Assembly: GCA_963930755.1 (NCBI GenBank)
Contig: OZ005738.1
Coordinates: 11,663,655-11,727,654 of the forward strand
Direction: 5' to 3'
Origin: Eudasyphora cyanicolor
Taxonomy: Eukaryota; Arthropoda; Insecta; Diptera; Muscidae
Length of the DNA stretch: 64,000 nucleotides
Shown: in pieces, positions 1 through 13,319 of the stretch
Numbering within the stretch: position 1 is the stretch's first letter
Layout: each line of letters starts with the position of its first letter
Program-made: the position numbers and the translations under genes
The notes under the pieces: model-generated
The model's database searches: none
Seen by the model: the letters and a program-made list of their open reading frames with translations, nothing else
Told to the model about the DNA's origin: nothing

Positions 1-274
1 TATAAAAGATTTTATACTGAGGGCAAAGATAAAAATTGTAACTACGAGAGGGCATTGAAATGAGGTAGAACTTCATCATCCATATATAATCGATATATAT
101 ATATGGCCATTTATATATTTAATATGTATATTTCTATTTTTTCTACTGAAATATACAACATCATCTTTTGTTTACATCCACTACCAACAAGACACTTGAT
201 ACAAAAGACGAAGGCAAAGACCACGACGACGGTGTACGGTGTGTTCTGGAAGTAAAAAATACTTTTCTTGCAGA
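1..274 (+). other. Asx upstream or 5' intron sequence
   Basis: AT-rich stretch before the first coding exon of Asx. A strong splice acceptor (pyrimidine tract then TTGCAG) ends at 274, so the exon holding the Asx ATG probably begins at 275 and an earlier non-coding exon lies outside the window. No gene is supported here. Confidence 0.5.
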
Positions 275-318
275 GGAGTGCTATATGTAGGAATGAACTC
301 GTGTGTAGCCCCACAATT

Positions 319-3300
319 ATGCGAAATATGAAAACGGACACCAAAACAGCAGCAGCAGGCAAAGGGACATCATCTATTGAAAACACACCTAGGATATTGT
401 TTATAAATTCATCCATAACCAATTCTTATGCCGGGGTGGATCCCTTTAATGCCCATATTACTTCCGGATCGACTGATCTGAATAATTATCTGACATCAAT
501 CGGCGATATGGAAGCAACAACCACACACATTAATATCATCGATGATGAGGATGAAAAGGATCCTTTGGCACTGGACACTAGCTCTACCGAGGATTCTCTC
601 GGCAGTGCTCCGTCAACATCAAAGCATTCCCATAGTCTAAGGTAAGTCCAGCCCCATAAATAAGAAGAAGATTTAAAATGCTAATATTCTTATTTTTTAT
701 TCTTTCACAGACGTCATGTACCACGAATTATTGTTAAACCTATACTACCTGATAAGAAAACCACCATGCCCAACTCATCGGTCAATAACTCGCTGAGTCC
801 TACTGGTAGTGGTGGCAGTTCTTCAGCATCAGTTGTGAACAGCAGTCCCTCAGGTCGAGGCAGCAGTAGTCGGCGTATACAGCAACAACAGCAAGCAAAA
901 GCAGCTGCCATGGCGGCCGCGGCCGCAGCTGCTGCCTCCCACAATACCACCGCCCCCGCCACCGCAATAACTCAGGCCTCAACAATGCGTGAAGTACTGG
1001 CATCCATACCGGGATTTAGCCTGAAACCACGTAGACGATCATCCAAGAAAATTTCAACTGCCGCTCAAATCGAACAGACCAAAGATGGTAAAATCGATCT
1101 GGAAACACCCGATTCAATATTAGCATCCACCAATTTGCGTGCACTGCTTAACAAGCAGACCTTCACAATGCTCCCACCTCTGTACCAGTTTAATCTTATC
1201 CAATTGCTGCCTAGTGTAGATCGCGAGGCAATTGAAATGGAGCATAAGTACCCAGCCAATACCGTGCCTACGGAAGGCATACGGCTGGGACCTTCAAGTT
1301 TAAACAATGAATTTTTCGCTCGTGCCTGCTTAGAGTGGCGTGAACGTCTCTCCGAAGGAGAATTTACCCCGGAAAATCAAATGAAGCTTAAGACCGAAGC
1401 CGAAAGGGAGAAAAACAAGCTCGATCCCTGGAAATTAAAGCATTTTGAACCTATTTGGGGTGAAAAATCTTTTAAAAGGGCTAGCGGCAATCGTCTAAAT
1501 GAAACCTGCTTGAATAGTAGTAAATTGAAAAGCGGCGATGATGTGGATAACACAAGCAAATCAACTACTACTCTACCAAGCACAATTGAAATTTTAGAAA
1601 CGCCAACAACATCAATCTCATCCACAACCACCAGTGCCTCGAATTCAGCAAAAACCGAAGCATTATCCTCAAACTCACCCACTTGCTCGTTATCATCAAC
1701 CATCTCCTCATGTTCATACGATGTGGCGGCGGTCACATCTGCGTCGACAGTGAAAAGCGAAAAAGTATCGCTAACAAAACCATTAATAAAGGAAGAACGT
1801 ATGGAAGGAAAAACTAAACAGGAAACACCTGATGTAAAGACTGAAAACTATCCAGAAAACGTAAGTGTTATTATGCTAGAAATTGCCTTCTTACACGTTT
1901 TTGAAAACTAAATTCAGTTCAGTGAAGGAATAACAATTTATTGCTTTTTATATTTGTTTCTATGGTAGGACATCATTATAACAGAAACACTTGTCTTGAA
2001 CTGAAATAGAAAAACATACTTTAGGAGTTCTTTCGGTTTTTTTATTGTAACTGGCCACATTTGTCTAGAATGAAGTTCCACATATGTAGAAAATATATAT
2101 ATATATATGATGCAACATTAATGTTCTCCCGTAATACTTCTGGCTAAGAGTTCTGATTTTTTTGAAAGAAAATTGATAATAAGTTTATGCCAGCTGCAAT
2201 AATTAATTAAATCAAAGTCATTTTACGAAATGTCATCAACGATTATCTTTTCCTATAGAAAAGTCATCAACGATGATCTTTTCCTATAGAAAAGTCATCA
2301 ACGATGATCTTTTACTATAGAAAAGTCATCAACGATGATCTTTTCCTATAGAAAAGTCATCAACGATGATCTTTTCCTATAGAAAAGACATAAACGATGA
2401 TCTTTTCCTATAGAAAAGACATAAACGATGATCTTTTCCTATAGAAAAGACATAAACGATGATCTTTTCCAAAGATGATCTTTTCCTATAGAAAAGACAT
2501 CAACGATCATCTTTTCCTATAGGAAAGTCATCAACGATGATCTTTTCCTATAGAAAAGTCATCATCGGTGAACTTTTCCTATAGAAAAATCATCAACGAT
2601 GATACTTTCCTATAGAAAAGTCATCAACGGTGATCTTTTCCCATAGAAACGTCATCAACGATGATCTTTTCCTATAGAAAAGTCATCAACGATGATATTT
2701 TCCTATAGAAAGGCATCAACCATGATCTTTTCCTATAGAAAGGCATCAACGATGATCTTTTCCTATAGAAAAGTCATCAACGACGATCTTTTCCTATAGA
2801 AAAGTCATCCATGATGATCTTTTCCTATAGAACAGTCGTCAGCGAGGATCAATTCATGTAGAAAAGTCATCAACGATGATATTTCCATATAGAATAGTCA
2901 TCAACGGCGACCATTTCTTATAGGAAAGTCATGTGAACAAAGATGAAAATTGCATGAACATTTCATGCAGAAAAACAATACGATGAACTCTGTTTATCGA
3001 AAACGATAACCTTTTATATAAAATATATAGTGATATAAGATATATAGTGATATATAACACGATATTAGACTATCTTTTCTTATAGAATAATATATTTTAC
3101 ATTTTCCTTCTAGTGTAAACAGTTGAAGGAAAATGAAAATGAAGACACAACTCCTTACCCAAATGAACTACCCACAACATCCGCGTACGCCATGAAATCT
3201 AATCAACAGCAAACAACCCAGAGACGTGGTATTAAAAGACCTTCAGCCAGTCCTCCAAACAAAGAGTTTATTCATAAGAATGAAAGCAACGATGCTGCTA

Positions 3301-6300
3301 CCACTAACATAGACGAAGAAGACGAAGGTGACGACGAACCGAGTGAAATTATTTTGGATGACTGCAATGTTCCTATAGAAATCAAAAGTGATAGTGAAAA
3401 TGATGATAACGATAATGAAGAAGGTCCTAGCAGTAGTAAAAAATTTAAAATGGAATCAAACACAACAGTAACTACACCACCAGAAATTGTGTGCCACGAT
3501 TTAACCGAGGACGATGTAGGACACAATGAGGACGGGCCAACAATTCCTCATCATTTTGATGATAACCATAGTATGGAACAGGACGAAGAAGAAGACGATG
3601 ACGACGATGATGAAGATGATGATGATGACAAACACTTGGTTAATGCTACCACCAGCACCACCATCACCTCTTTATCAACAATATCAACTGTGAACAGTAC
3701 CTGTGATAATAATCAGCAACAAAATGAAACGGAAAATGAAACTGAGCCTGGCCTTCCAACAATAAATAATGATGATCACGGTCAATATTTTTCCTTTCCT
3801 GCAACTTCTTCAGAGATTCAGCAACAACAACAGCATCATTCACAACAGGAACACCATCATGCTCCGCTGCAGTTATCATTGAAATTGGACAATTATGGCA
3901 ATTCGGTTATAGCTAATAACTATAATGAAGACGAAGATGAAGATATTATAGAACAGAAATTCAACGATGCTGAAAATTATGTTTTAGAATCCGGCGAAGT
4001 TAGTACCGATGACAGTGGTACCGGTAAGTACAGCAATAAATCATATTCAATAGTAACTGCTCTCTGACTATTTCTGTTCTTCTGCAATTTCCCCAAATTC
4101 TTTCGCCATTCTTTACAAAAAATAATAACAAAGATTCTAAACATGCGAAACAAACTAACATTCATACCGATTCAACGGTGGATACTCCAGCCCCCGCTGA
4201 AAGCGTTGTTAATGATGATGATTTTTTATTTACTAACTCTCTTGATCGTGGTAAGATCATCTTTACCGTATAGACTGTATAAAATGACCACCGAAATGTA
4301 CATACATATGTATTATACACTCACACACACACATCTTACGCTAATCATTCATATTTTTGGAAATAATGTTATGTATTTTATTTTTTTTTTGTTTTGTATA
4401 CGAATTGAAAAATGGATTTTGTTATAGCTTTATAATTTTTTTTATTCTGAAAATACTTTTTCTATAAAGCTAACTCTATACAAAATTGTATTCATATAAT
4501 TTATGATGTAGATAAAATTTGTGGTTTTCTCAAGACACTGTTTGTTAAAACAATGTTCGGTGATTTTTATATGAATGCATTTAGCAAACAGCAACATGAG
4601 TCGATTTGTGTTTACAATTCTCCGAAATGACAACTTGTTTTTCTCATATATAACTACTATAGTATTTACTTATTGTTACAGTAAAAAGTTTTCATGCTGT
4701 ACTTAACACTTAAATTGATTAATTTGATGGGATTGACAGAAAACCACAGATGCATACATATATCCGTAATCTCAATCACTAGTTCTTCTTTCTTTATAAA
4801 AAAATGAATATATTATTTTGTTGTTTTTTCGTTTATCAGAAATATGGCTTTACTTTACATTAAAATTAAAATTTATCGTGTTAATAAACACATTTTTTAT
4901 ATATCACCAAAATCTGCATGGCATCTTACCTAACAACACATCCATCCCCTACAAGGTTATTCTAATATTTTATGTTCATTAGACAGCGATAATGTTTCAT
5001 TTTTATTAATTTTTTAGACACAGCAAGTACAGGTGGTTCTGATAGAATTTCTCCGAAGATTCCATATTTGAAAAGTTTTTCTTTCAAACAAATCCGTCCT
5101 TTGACGTTTAGTCTGGTTCTCAAACTGTTCTAACTAAATCAGTTTGATGCCAAACTGTTCTATATAGATTACATTGGTGCTCAAACTGTACTATAGACAC
5201 ACCTTTTGATCCTCAAATTGATCTACAGAGGTCATTTTGGTCCTCAAACTGATCTATAGAGGTCGGTTTCATGCTTTATCTGTCCTTTTAAGTAGTTTAA
5301 TACTCGAAATGGTTTACTATTGAAGAAATTCTGATTTCGGGATCACCTATGTACGGTTGCTGCTGTTTCATTGTTACATTTTTGTACCGTAAGAACATTA
5401 TACATACCTATCATATGCATTTAAATCTCACAGTAAGTTGGAATATATTTTATGTAGTGCATTTGAGAGATATGCCAATCATTAGATTAGTATTGGTTTT
5501 TTAGGAAGACATTTAATAAATTATACAAATTCAATACCTTTAGTGATTGTGCCCGATGAAACTACTGATGAAAGTAATCTCATGACCTCGTCGTCATCCG
5601 TTGTATCAACGACGACAACATCCTCTTCATTGTCGGCCGATTCTCTGCCATTAACAGCTACTTCGTCATTCCCAACGCCAACTTCTGCGAATACTTTGAA
5701 CAATGTGAAGGCTATGATAACTTCGGTAGTATCATTGGCCCCAACCCCGCCATTGGTAAAGGAACAAACAACACAACCACGTACCATTTCAATGGAACGC
5801 ACGGCAAGTGATGTTTTTCATCATTTACATCATGACTGGAATTTCGGAGGTCTTAAACTAGATGCTCATATGGAACAAGAAGAACAGCCGCAATCTAGTA
5901 ATTATTGTAATGTTCCGCAGGCTCAAAATGAGTCGGAACTGAGCACAGTGCAAACTGTTCCATCGGAAGTGGTGGTGGAAGATGACAATCAGCGTCACAA
6001 TCAGCAACTTCATGTTTCTGGTAGAGAATCGGTGTTACAGGATGTTGTTGCCGGTGACACAATTGAGGAAAATACTATTGAGGAGGTCGATGAAGAGGAG
6101 GATATGGATGCAAGTGATGCTGTTAGAGATATTGTGGATGAATTGCAACAGCAGCATCAGCATCTGATACAGCTGCAGCAACATCAGCAGCACCAACACC
6201 AACTACAGACAGTAGAGTTAGATGACAACTTCCAGAGGCAACAGGAACTTTCGCAGATTAATGAATATGTAGGAGAGGTGGGTAGACCTTCGTACTTCAC

Positions 6301-9300
6301 GTTAGTTTCGCTTATTTATTCTTTGAATTTTATAGCTAACCTCCGCTGAAGTAATGGGCGAAGTCCCAATGTCAGTGACGGAAATGGAAGTGTCTAGCAC
6401 TGTCATTACAAATAACAATTCGAACGATAGTATGAATGATATTAGTATGTGCAGCAGCAGTAGCAGCACTACAAGTCTTAGTACTTCGAATTTGAACCAA
6501 ACGCCTTTGGCTCACCTGCAACAACAACAACAGCAGCAACAGTCGCAACACCACCCGCAGCAACAAATACCCAGTCCTCAAGCAGCCATACACAATACTC
6601 CACCACAGCGGCAGATATTAGTTGATTCCAATGGCCAAATAATTGGTAATTTTTTGGTACAATCTCCACATCATCATACCCAGCACATACAGAACCAGCA
6701 ACAGTTATTACAACAAGCAGCCCAACAGTTCTCCTTTCAAGCGGCAGCGGCTGCTCAGCAACAAAATACAGCAGCTGCCGTATTGGCAGCTCAGCCGACA
6801 AACTCGGTGGCTTTTACGGCTCGAACGCAGCAACAGCAACGTCAACAGTTGACGCAGAAAATTTTACCCGTCATAAGAAAGTCATTTGAAATGAATAGTA
6901 ATGGACAGCATTTTCTGGCTGCCGCTGCAGCAGCAGCAGCTGGTGTGGCACCACAACAGCAGACACATCTGGATCCATCAACTCACCAACAAATTCAACA
7001 GTTTTCCTTACAACAACAACAACCACCAGCACCACCCCCGCATCAGCATCAGCAGCAACAGCTGACCCCACAAAACGTCACCGCCGTACCCCAAAGGCAA
7101 TTTCTAAGCAACTCCTCTCCTACGCAGCCAAATAACAGTCTAACGCCCCCGAACAATTTGATCACCACACAACATCATCAGCAGCAGTTGCAGCTGCAAC
7201 ATCAGTTGCAACAATTGCAACAGAATCATCATCATTTAAATGCATTTCAAAATGTGAACAATCAAACGCAAACACAACCACACACACACTCACACGCCCA
7301 GACGACGGCGGCACAAGCGGCCTCGCCCCATACACATCCTGCAAGCTCTTTAACTCCTAAGTTCATTTCCAAACAGCTAAGTATTATTTCAATGCCGCCA
7401 CGAAATGCTACAATTCCCGCAAGCATTGCCGCCTCCACAACAGTAGCCGCCATTCCGTCCACTGCCGCCTCCAATATCTCCAATGCACTGTACAATACCA
7501 ACAATATAAATGCCACAAATCTCAGCGTAAATGTTCTCAAAACACTACCGCCATCTGGAGTGCCTACCACTATTGCTCAACAGAGACCCGTCGCAGTCAA
7601 GGTCTCAGCCACGGGTAAAGGACGTAAGTCAACGGCCAATAAACTGCCACCTGGGGCGGTAAATATTGAGCGTAGCTATCAAATATGTCAGGCAGTTATA
7701 CAAAATAGTCCCAACCGGGAGAATCTAAAGGCTCAGTTACGACCACCTTCGGCTTTATTGAGTCAACAACAGCAACAGGCGTCACATGCAACCACCTCGG
7801 TTAAAATGACACAAGCTACGGTGGTAGCCGGCACAACAGCAAATGTAAAGACTCAAGAAGAGGTTATTTTAAATAGCCTAACGGCGAATAATAGTTCCAC
7901 TTCTGCTATGCCCCCAAATGTTATGGGTGTTGGTGGTAGACCCGGTGTATATAAAGTACGTTTTTAACTTCCATTCTTCCTTTATTGAGGCAAGGTAATC
8001 AATATTTTTTTTACTTGTTTTTCTAGGTCATTGGACCACGTATGGGTTTTCCCCGGAAAAAATATGTACAACGAAAATCTTCACCGACTTTAATTCGTCA
8101 TATTTTTGCCAATCAAGGCTCCGCTGTGCTACAAAATGCCAATCTAACAGCGGTAGCCACTCCTGTCAGTAGTGTTGGTGGTGGTATCGGACAAAAAGTG
8201 ACAATAATGCAACAGCCGCCAGGTGGTGTCCAGGCGGCTGCGCAACAACAGCCCGGACAACATGTAACTCATGTTCAGGCCACCCACGACATTCATCACA
8301 ATGGCAATGGTCAGTATGTACTATTACATCGCGCCAATGTTGGTGCGGCTGACAATCAAGCTCCACGTGCTTCCAGCGCTCCACCAGTTCCTCAAAATCA
8401 GGTTGGTTTCATAAAATCTGTAGCCTGTGAAGCTTTGAACTAACTAATGCCTTATTTTCTTGTTTCTTTTAGAATCAACTACATGGCATGAATGGTATCT
8501 CTGGACGCGGGCGTCCTGCTTCGGTAGATGTTGATTTACTGAATTCCCTGCAAGATATGCATAACAATACAGTTTGTGCTGCTGCCGCAACCACGGCAAA
8601 TGCCACAACACAAATTGTTCGGCGAAATATAACAACTGGTAAGTGTCTAATGTAGACTATTGTAAAATTGTGTTCAAAATGGACCCCTTAAATATACATA
8701 TATAGCAGTAAGAAGGCTATAGTTTATCAGGGATGTTAAATTTGATACTTTAGTACTTTTTTTGGTACTTTTCAGACCCTCGAAGTACCATGATACTCCC
8801 GCGACACATTTGATACTTTTTTTTTATCAAACATGTCTTTGCACATGCTCTTTCGACATGGCTCGACATAGCTACGCAACGCAAAGAAATATGTTTGGCT
8901 CTTTGTATTACAACAAAATTCAGTTTCTTTTTATTGTGTATGAAAGGTATAAGAAAAGATAAAAGGCACGTAGGTTGTAAACCGTAAAACCAAAACTCAA
9001 ATCCGCCTGGAACCATCACGTGGGGTATAATTGTATATCAAAACGTGAAGCAATTCCAACAAGGAGCGATACTGGATAAAATTAATAAAGTCAATTAATT
9101 TTATATTAAAACTGGACCGACATGAATCACTTTTTCTACAGATGATTTTATGCAATATGAAACATATTTCATCATAATCGGCTAAAAATTCGTTCTCTAG
9201 AGAGTCATGAATTATAATCGGAAGGTACCTCTATATATGTAGGCTAAATCAAAACATGGACCGATATTCCGCATTTTCAATAGGGATAAAAAATTATTTT

Positions 9301-11628
9301 GTATCAATTTCAGTAAATATCGGTTTATATTTGCGACCTGTACGATTTTAAAATGAAGCATTTCAGATATTTAACAATTATATGTGTGCTTATTTTGGTC
9401 CAACAATGAGGTATAGGCTAGTACAAACCAAAGGTTTTATGCTTGTTATCAAGAAATTGTTCATGTATTACTGGACCTTACAAATTTGTATCTCAATATT
9501 GCAAGATTTCAAGAAGAACTTAAACAAATTTTAAAATTGGTACTTTTTGGGTCGAAAAATTGCCTTTTTAGAACGATTTTTGTACCATTTGGTTACTCTC
9601 AATTATCATCCCTGATAGTTATAGGTAACCGCGATGGGTTACAGAGGGGGTTGTAGATGTAATTTAAGTAGGTGTTTAGTAACTATATCTTGTACCAATG
9701 ACATGAAGAATAAGAAGGTCTGGATGGATCTGACACCACACAAGCGCCGACATATGTTTTCTGGCGATGTGTACGTCATTTACTGTCTGTACATCCTTTA
9801 CTACCATTTGCCCAGAGGGATAATATTCTGGCGTTCAGAATTGAACTGGGAGTTCAGTAACTACATATATCTGCTATTAATGACATGAACAACAACAAGT
9901 TCTTGATGGATCTGACGCGAGGGAGAGGGACGTATAATATTTTCTGGCGTTCAGAATTCGAAAAAACATCCACGTATGGATATCACAATATAATGCTTTG
10001 GTAACCGACCTAGTGGACTATATACCAAAGGTGTACACATTTGAGAGGAATTTATCCACTAAGTTACCTGTCAGAGAGGAATGGGTTGGCAGAATACCAG
10101 GAAACAGAAACCATCTCCACTTCTACACATATGTTTCGAAGATTGATGATAAGGTTGGAACGTAGTCTTCATATAGCTCACAGGCCATCGGGTACTTTTA
10201 GTGCCGCAATAATGGCAATAAGGGAAGTCGCCAAGTGAACTTGGTTTGGAACAGACGAAATTACAAATTCTAGAAGAATTTGCATATATTGGTGCAACAC
10301 GGTCCATATATCTACCCTGTACCCTGTAGGGTAGATAGACAAAATTCTGCGGGAGCTATGGTGATGTGGAAGAAGTGCAAAGCATAGAGTACCTGCATTG
10401 CTACTTTCCCTCATTAAGTAAACGACGTCTGGATATTCTGGGATTGGTCTTTCTAAGAAGTTTGACAAATCTTTCCGGTATCGATAATTGTTGGTAACTT
10501 TCTTTATCAAACAGGTTGGTTTCGATGAAGGGTGATACCACACTAACCTAATTCTACTCTTATCCACTGTTTCCATAGACCGAATTCGCCTGAGACGAAT
10601 TAATTGTGTAAAATACATATATATTTATTCACAAACGATGCCAAAATCAAATATTGTAGTAACATGAGAGATGACTTTAGAGGAATTCGGCTCTAGAAGA
10701 TTATATCTCTGTAGTCTTATGGGCTACATAATGGATGCGTTTTAACGTCTCATGTCAACAATTAAGCCACGGGATCGACCTGATATGCATTCCTTATTTA
10801 TGATATTTTCTAATCCTCAAAAATTATAGAAAATTTGTCCTTTAAACGAATTTCCTAAGTATCATCTAGTCATATCCAGTCTAAGATGAGTCAGATAAGG
10901 TAATGTGATGGACCCAAAAAATCGGGATCTTGCATATGCGACAGCAGGGCATTGACATGACTTGGATTTAACTTCCCTAGATTTGATCCAAATGAACTTA
11001 TGGCGATATCATTTATGCAAAAAATTAGGCAACATTTTCTTTCCATTCCCTTTTTCCGAAAATTGGACTTTTATACCACATTATGGTATTGTGAAATAGG
11101 AGCTAAGTTTAATTCGAGGGACTACATCAGTATCTCCTAAAAAGTGCAAAATTTTTTTCTGAATTTCGCGTCGAAGGGCAACATTTTTTCAGAATTGAAA
11201 ACATGTTTGACTATTTTACTTATTAATCCATATTCATTGTTTTTTTATCTCTAGGAAATATTTATATTGAAGGTATCGGTGATGCCACTTCAGCAGGCTT
11301 GGTAGATGGTAGCGGGAATTATATTGTAACAACAACTACCGCCACACCAATGCCAGCAACGGTGGCCGGAGGAATTAATTGCGGCATACGAACGAATCAA
11401 CAACTTCAACAGCATCATCCACAACACCCACAGCACCACCACCACCAGCATAATAACGACGGCGGTGGCAGTGGTAATAGCAATAGCAGCCCAAATACCA
11501 CTACACCAGATGCAAACAATTGTGCCTGCTCTTTAAACGCCATGGTCATATGCCAGTCGTGTGGAGCCTTCTGCCACGATGATTGTATAAGTGCTTCTAA
11601 ACTATGCGTGTCCTGTGTGATCAGATGA
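319..11628 (+). CDS. Asx: Additional sex combs (Asx), DEUBAD and PHD-like chromatin protein
   Basis: Chromatin regulator of the ASXL family. In Drosophila, Asx partners the deubiquitinase Calypso (BAP1) in the PR-DUB complex that removes ubiquitin from histone H2A. Nine coding exons join in frame: 319-641, 711-1860, 3114-4023, 4134-4250, 5505-6277, 6336-7955, 8027-8401, 8473-8638, 11255-11628; total about 1935 aa (I recall Drosophila Asx as about 1670 aa). The DEUBAD/ASXH region lies at about residues 235-335 (contains ETPDSILASTNLRALLNKQ and NNEFFARACLEWRERLSEGE). The last 35 residues are an atypical PHD-type zinc finger (starts CACSLNAMVICQSC). Between them the protein is low-complexity: poly-Q, poly-A, and acidic runs in exon 3. 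The first ATG after the acceptor at 274 is 319; 328 is an alternative that looks more like the fly start. Identity is secure; start and exons 4-5 are less certain. Confidence 0.93.
2232..2935. repeat. 31-bp minisatellite in Asx intron 2
   Basis: About 22 tandem copies of a 31-bp unit, with consensus halves GTCATCAACGATGATC and TTTTCCTATAGAAAA. Adjacent unit starts at 2232 and 2263 give the period. The unit holds an imperfect palindrome (CTTTTCCTATAGAAAAG). Three consecutive units near 2386-2470 share a variant (GACATAAACG for GTCATCAACG), and one unit near 2465-2480 is truncated. The array decays towards 2935 and lies about 180 bp before the exon 3 acceptor. It fills most of the 1.25 kb intron 1861-3113. 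Confidence 0.95.
5121..5275. repeat. Degenerate ~31-bp tandem repeat in Asx intron 4
   Basis: Five degenerate copies of a unit containing CAAACTG(A/T)TCTATAGA. The CAAACT/CAAATT anchors lie at 5121, 5151, 5182, 5214 and 5245, giving spacings of 30, 31, 32 and 31 bp. The rest of intron 4251-5504 is AT-rich, with one possible microexon at 5018-5032 (see findings). Confidence 0.8.
8728..9614. mobile_element. hAT-like non-autonomous element in Asx intron 8
   Basis: An 887-bp segment bounded by the inverted termini CAGGGATG and CATCCCTG. Similarity continues inward (GGTACTTTTT near 8764 against AAAAAGTACC on the opposite strand near 9538). The flanks are ATAGTTTAT on the left and ATAGTTAT on the right: an 8-bp target duplication with one extra T on the left. 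Eight-bp duplications and CAGGG termini are typical of hAT transposons. No transposase reading frame is visible, so it looks like a MITE or deletion derivative. Confidence 0.72.
9660..9965. repeat. Imperfect ~180-bp tandem duplication
   Basis: Two diverged copies side by side. Each has TTTAGTAACTA/TTCAGTAACTA, then AATGACATGAA, then TGGATGGATCTGAC/TTGATGGATCTGAC, then TTTTCTGGCG. The anchors near 9691 and 9874 are about 183 bp apart. Family unknown. Confidence 0.6.
9966..11254. other. Asx intron 8, remainder
   Basis: No gene is recognised. An open frame on the minus strand at 10178-10618 (146 aa) has no motif I know and overlaps another long frame, so I do not call it. A short palindrome made of CTACCCTGTA and its complement lies at about 10308-10340. 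The intron ends in a normal acceptor at 11254. Confidence 0.4.
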
Positions 11629-12659
11629 ATTGTCGAAAGAAGGCAGACGCCGCCACAAAGTATTTGGCAGTTATTAAAACAACAGTATTCGCTCACATAA
11701 AAGGTAAATAAGCCTTTCATTATACAATACAAAACACACTGTTCTACAAGAGGTTTTTTTTGGGGGAGAATAAAAGGAAATCTAGATGGTGATACAAATT
11801 CGTCGAAGCATTCTTGCAAAATGTAAAAAAGTTTGATGCTTCATTTGAAGCCAATGACCAGAAAGTTTAATTTATAGCCTAACAGAACTTTTCACTAATC
11901 CCTTAGGATCTCTCTCTAATTCGGCATAAGTATTTTGACATTTTCAGTTTTGGGGTTTGGTGCCTTATACCAAATATTTTAGCTATGTAGAATATCGAGG
12001 TAATAGCGAAGATTTTAGAAATAAATTAAACTTTGTCTGCTATCTATAAAAAACTCTTTATACTATCTTAGACTTTGAGGCAAGTAGACGACGAGGAGGA
12101 GGTATCTTTCTATAAGGACGCCCATAGTATTTTTAAACATTATCCGGGCTGTGAAATGTAAATGCAGCATCTCCAAACGTATTTTCCCATTGGTTCCATG
12201 TTTTTAATATGAAATTTTGTTAAGTTGATTATTATTTTGCCAATCTGCTCAAATGGTTGAGGTCTATAACCTTAAAAACAATTGGGTTTTCTCTTATGTT
12301 TATTTTCTCTCCATATGTATTTTTTAATTATTTTTTTTGTGTTTGGATTTTTCTATTTTATTTCTTGTGTAGTGAACTGCAGCAGCAATTTTTATTTTGG
12401 CAAAAAAAAAACAATCTTGTTTTGCCTCAGGCCTATAGTATTGTTTAATTTAGATTGCCAGGATATATATAGTTTGTGTTAAGACCAACAAAAAAACGAA
12501 GGTATGCATAAAGTTTCACCTTAATATCTGGTATGAATTTCGGCATTATCCTTCAACAATTCCTACACATTTTTATAGCAGTAATTTCATTTTGAGCTTT
12601 TCACGGGTATAAATAAAAAATGAATAAAATAAAATGAATAAAGTAAATTTAAATGAAGG

Positions 12660-12960
12660 TTCGCTCTCCATTATATTAGCTGGACAAGCTCAAAGTCGAA
12701 AAACGACTAAAGCTATGTCTCAGGCTCGAAAGGAACAAAATGTTTTCGCTTTGAACAATTAGACCTTAAGGCAGAGGAAACTTGAAATGATGCACAAGAG
12801 ACTATAATGCGCTTTAGAGTAAAACTCGTCAGTGGACATACTTAAAGTCATATACCAACTAAGGATATGTCTTCTCAGACTCGAAAAGTTTACGCTTTGA
12901 AAAGCTAGACTTTATGAGGAAACACGAAACGGCTACCAAGAGCTTAGTAGTGGTTGTGCT
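12660..12960. repeat. Diverged tandem duplication in Asx 3' flank
   Basis: Two diverged copies about 165-175 bp apart. Shared blocks are ACTAAAGCTATGTCT / ACTAAGGATATGTCT, then CAGRCTCGAAA, then CGCTTTGAA and TTAGACCTTA / CTAGACTTTA. No coding potential. Possibly an old element. Confidence 0.55.
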
Positions 12961-13319
12961 GTGGCACACCGAAAAGAACGTTGCTCAGACTTGTGCATTT
13001 GCAGTGAAATTAACGCAATGAATTTCTGCAAACAGTAAGAATATTCTTTTTTTATGTTTATATATGTATTCATTTACACATTTGCGTATGAGGAAAAAGT
13101 GTATAGAAGTTACACTATGCAACAATTTTTTTTTTGTAAGTTATTCCTTTTTATCCATAAAATCAAAACCAACAATTTTTTTTTACTTTTTTAATTTCCA
13201 ATTTTAATGGCAGTTACCTTTAGTATTTTGACTATATATTTTGAAGTCTGAATGCTGATAGAGCCGGTATAAGAGTTATAGTTAAGGTAATTACTGGGAC
13301 TACAAATATTGCAAAAAAT

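Noticed and set aside
714..962. Minus-strand frames over Asx exon 2 and the poly-Q exons
   Set aside because: They mirror CAG/GCA-rich coding sequence on the plus strand and are compositional shadows.
2232..2935. CRISPR-like array
   Set aside because: The units are directly tandem without unique spacers, and the DNA is eukaryotic nuclear; it is a minisatellite.
10178..10618. 146-aa open frame on the minus strand in Asx intron 8
   Set aside because: No known motif, overlaps other frames, lies inside a large intron next to a transposon-like element; not supported as a gene.
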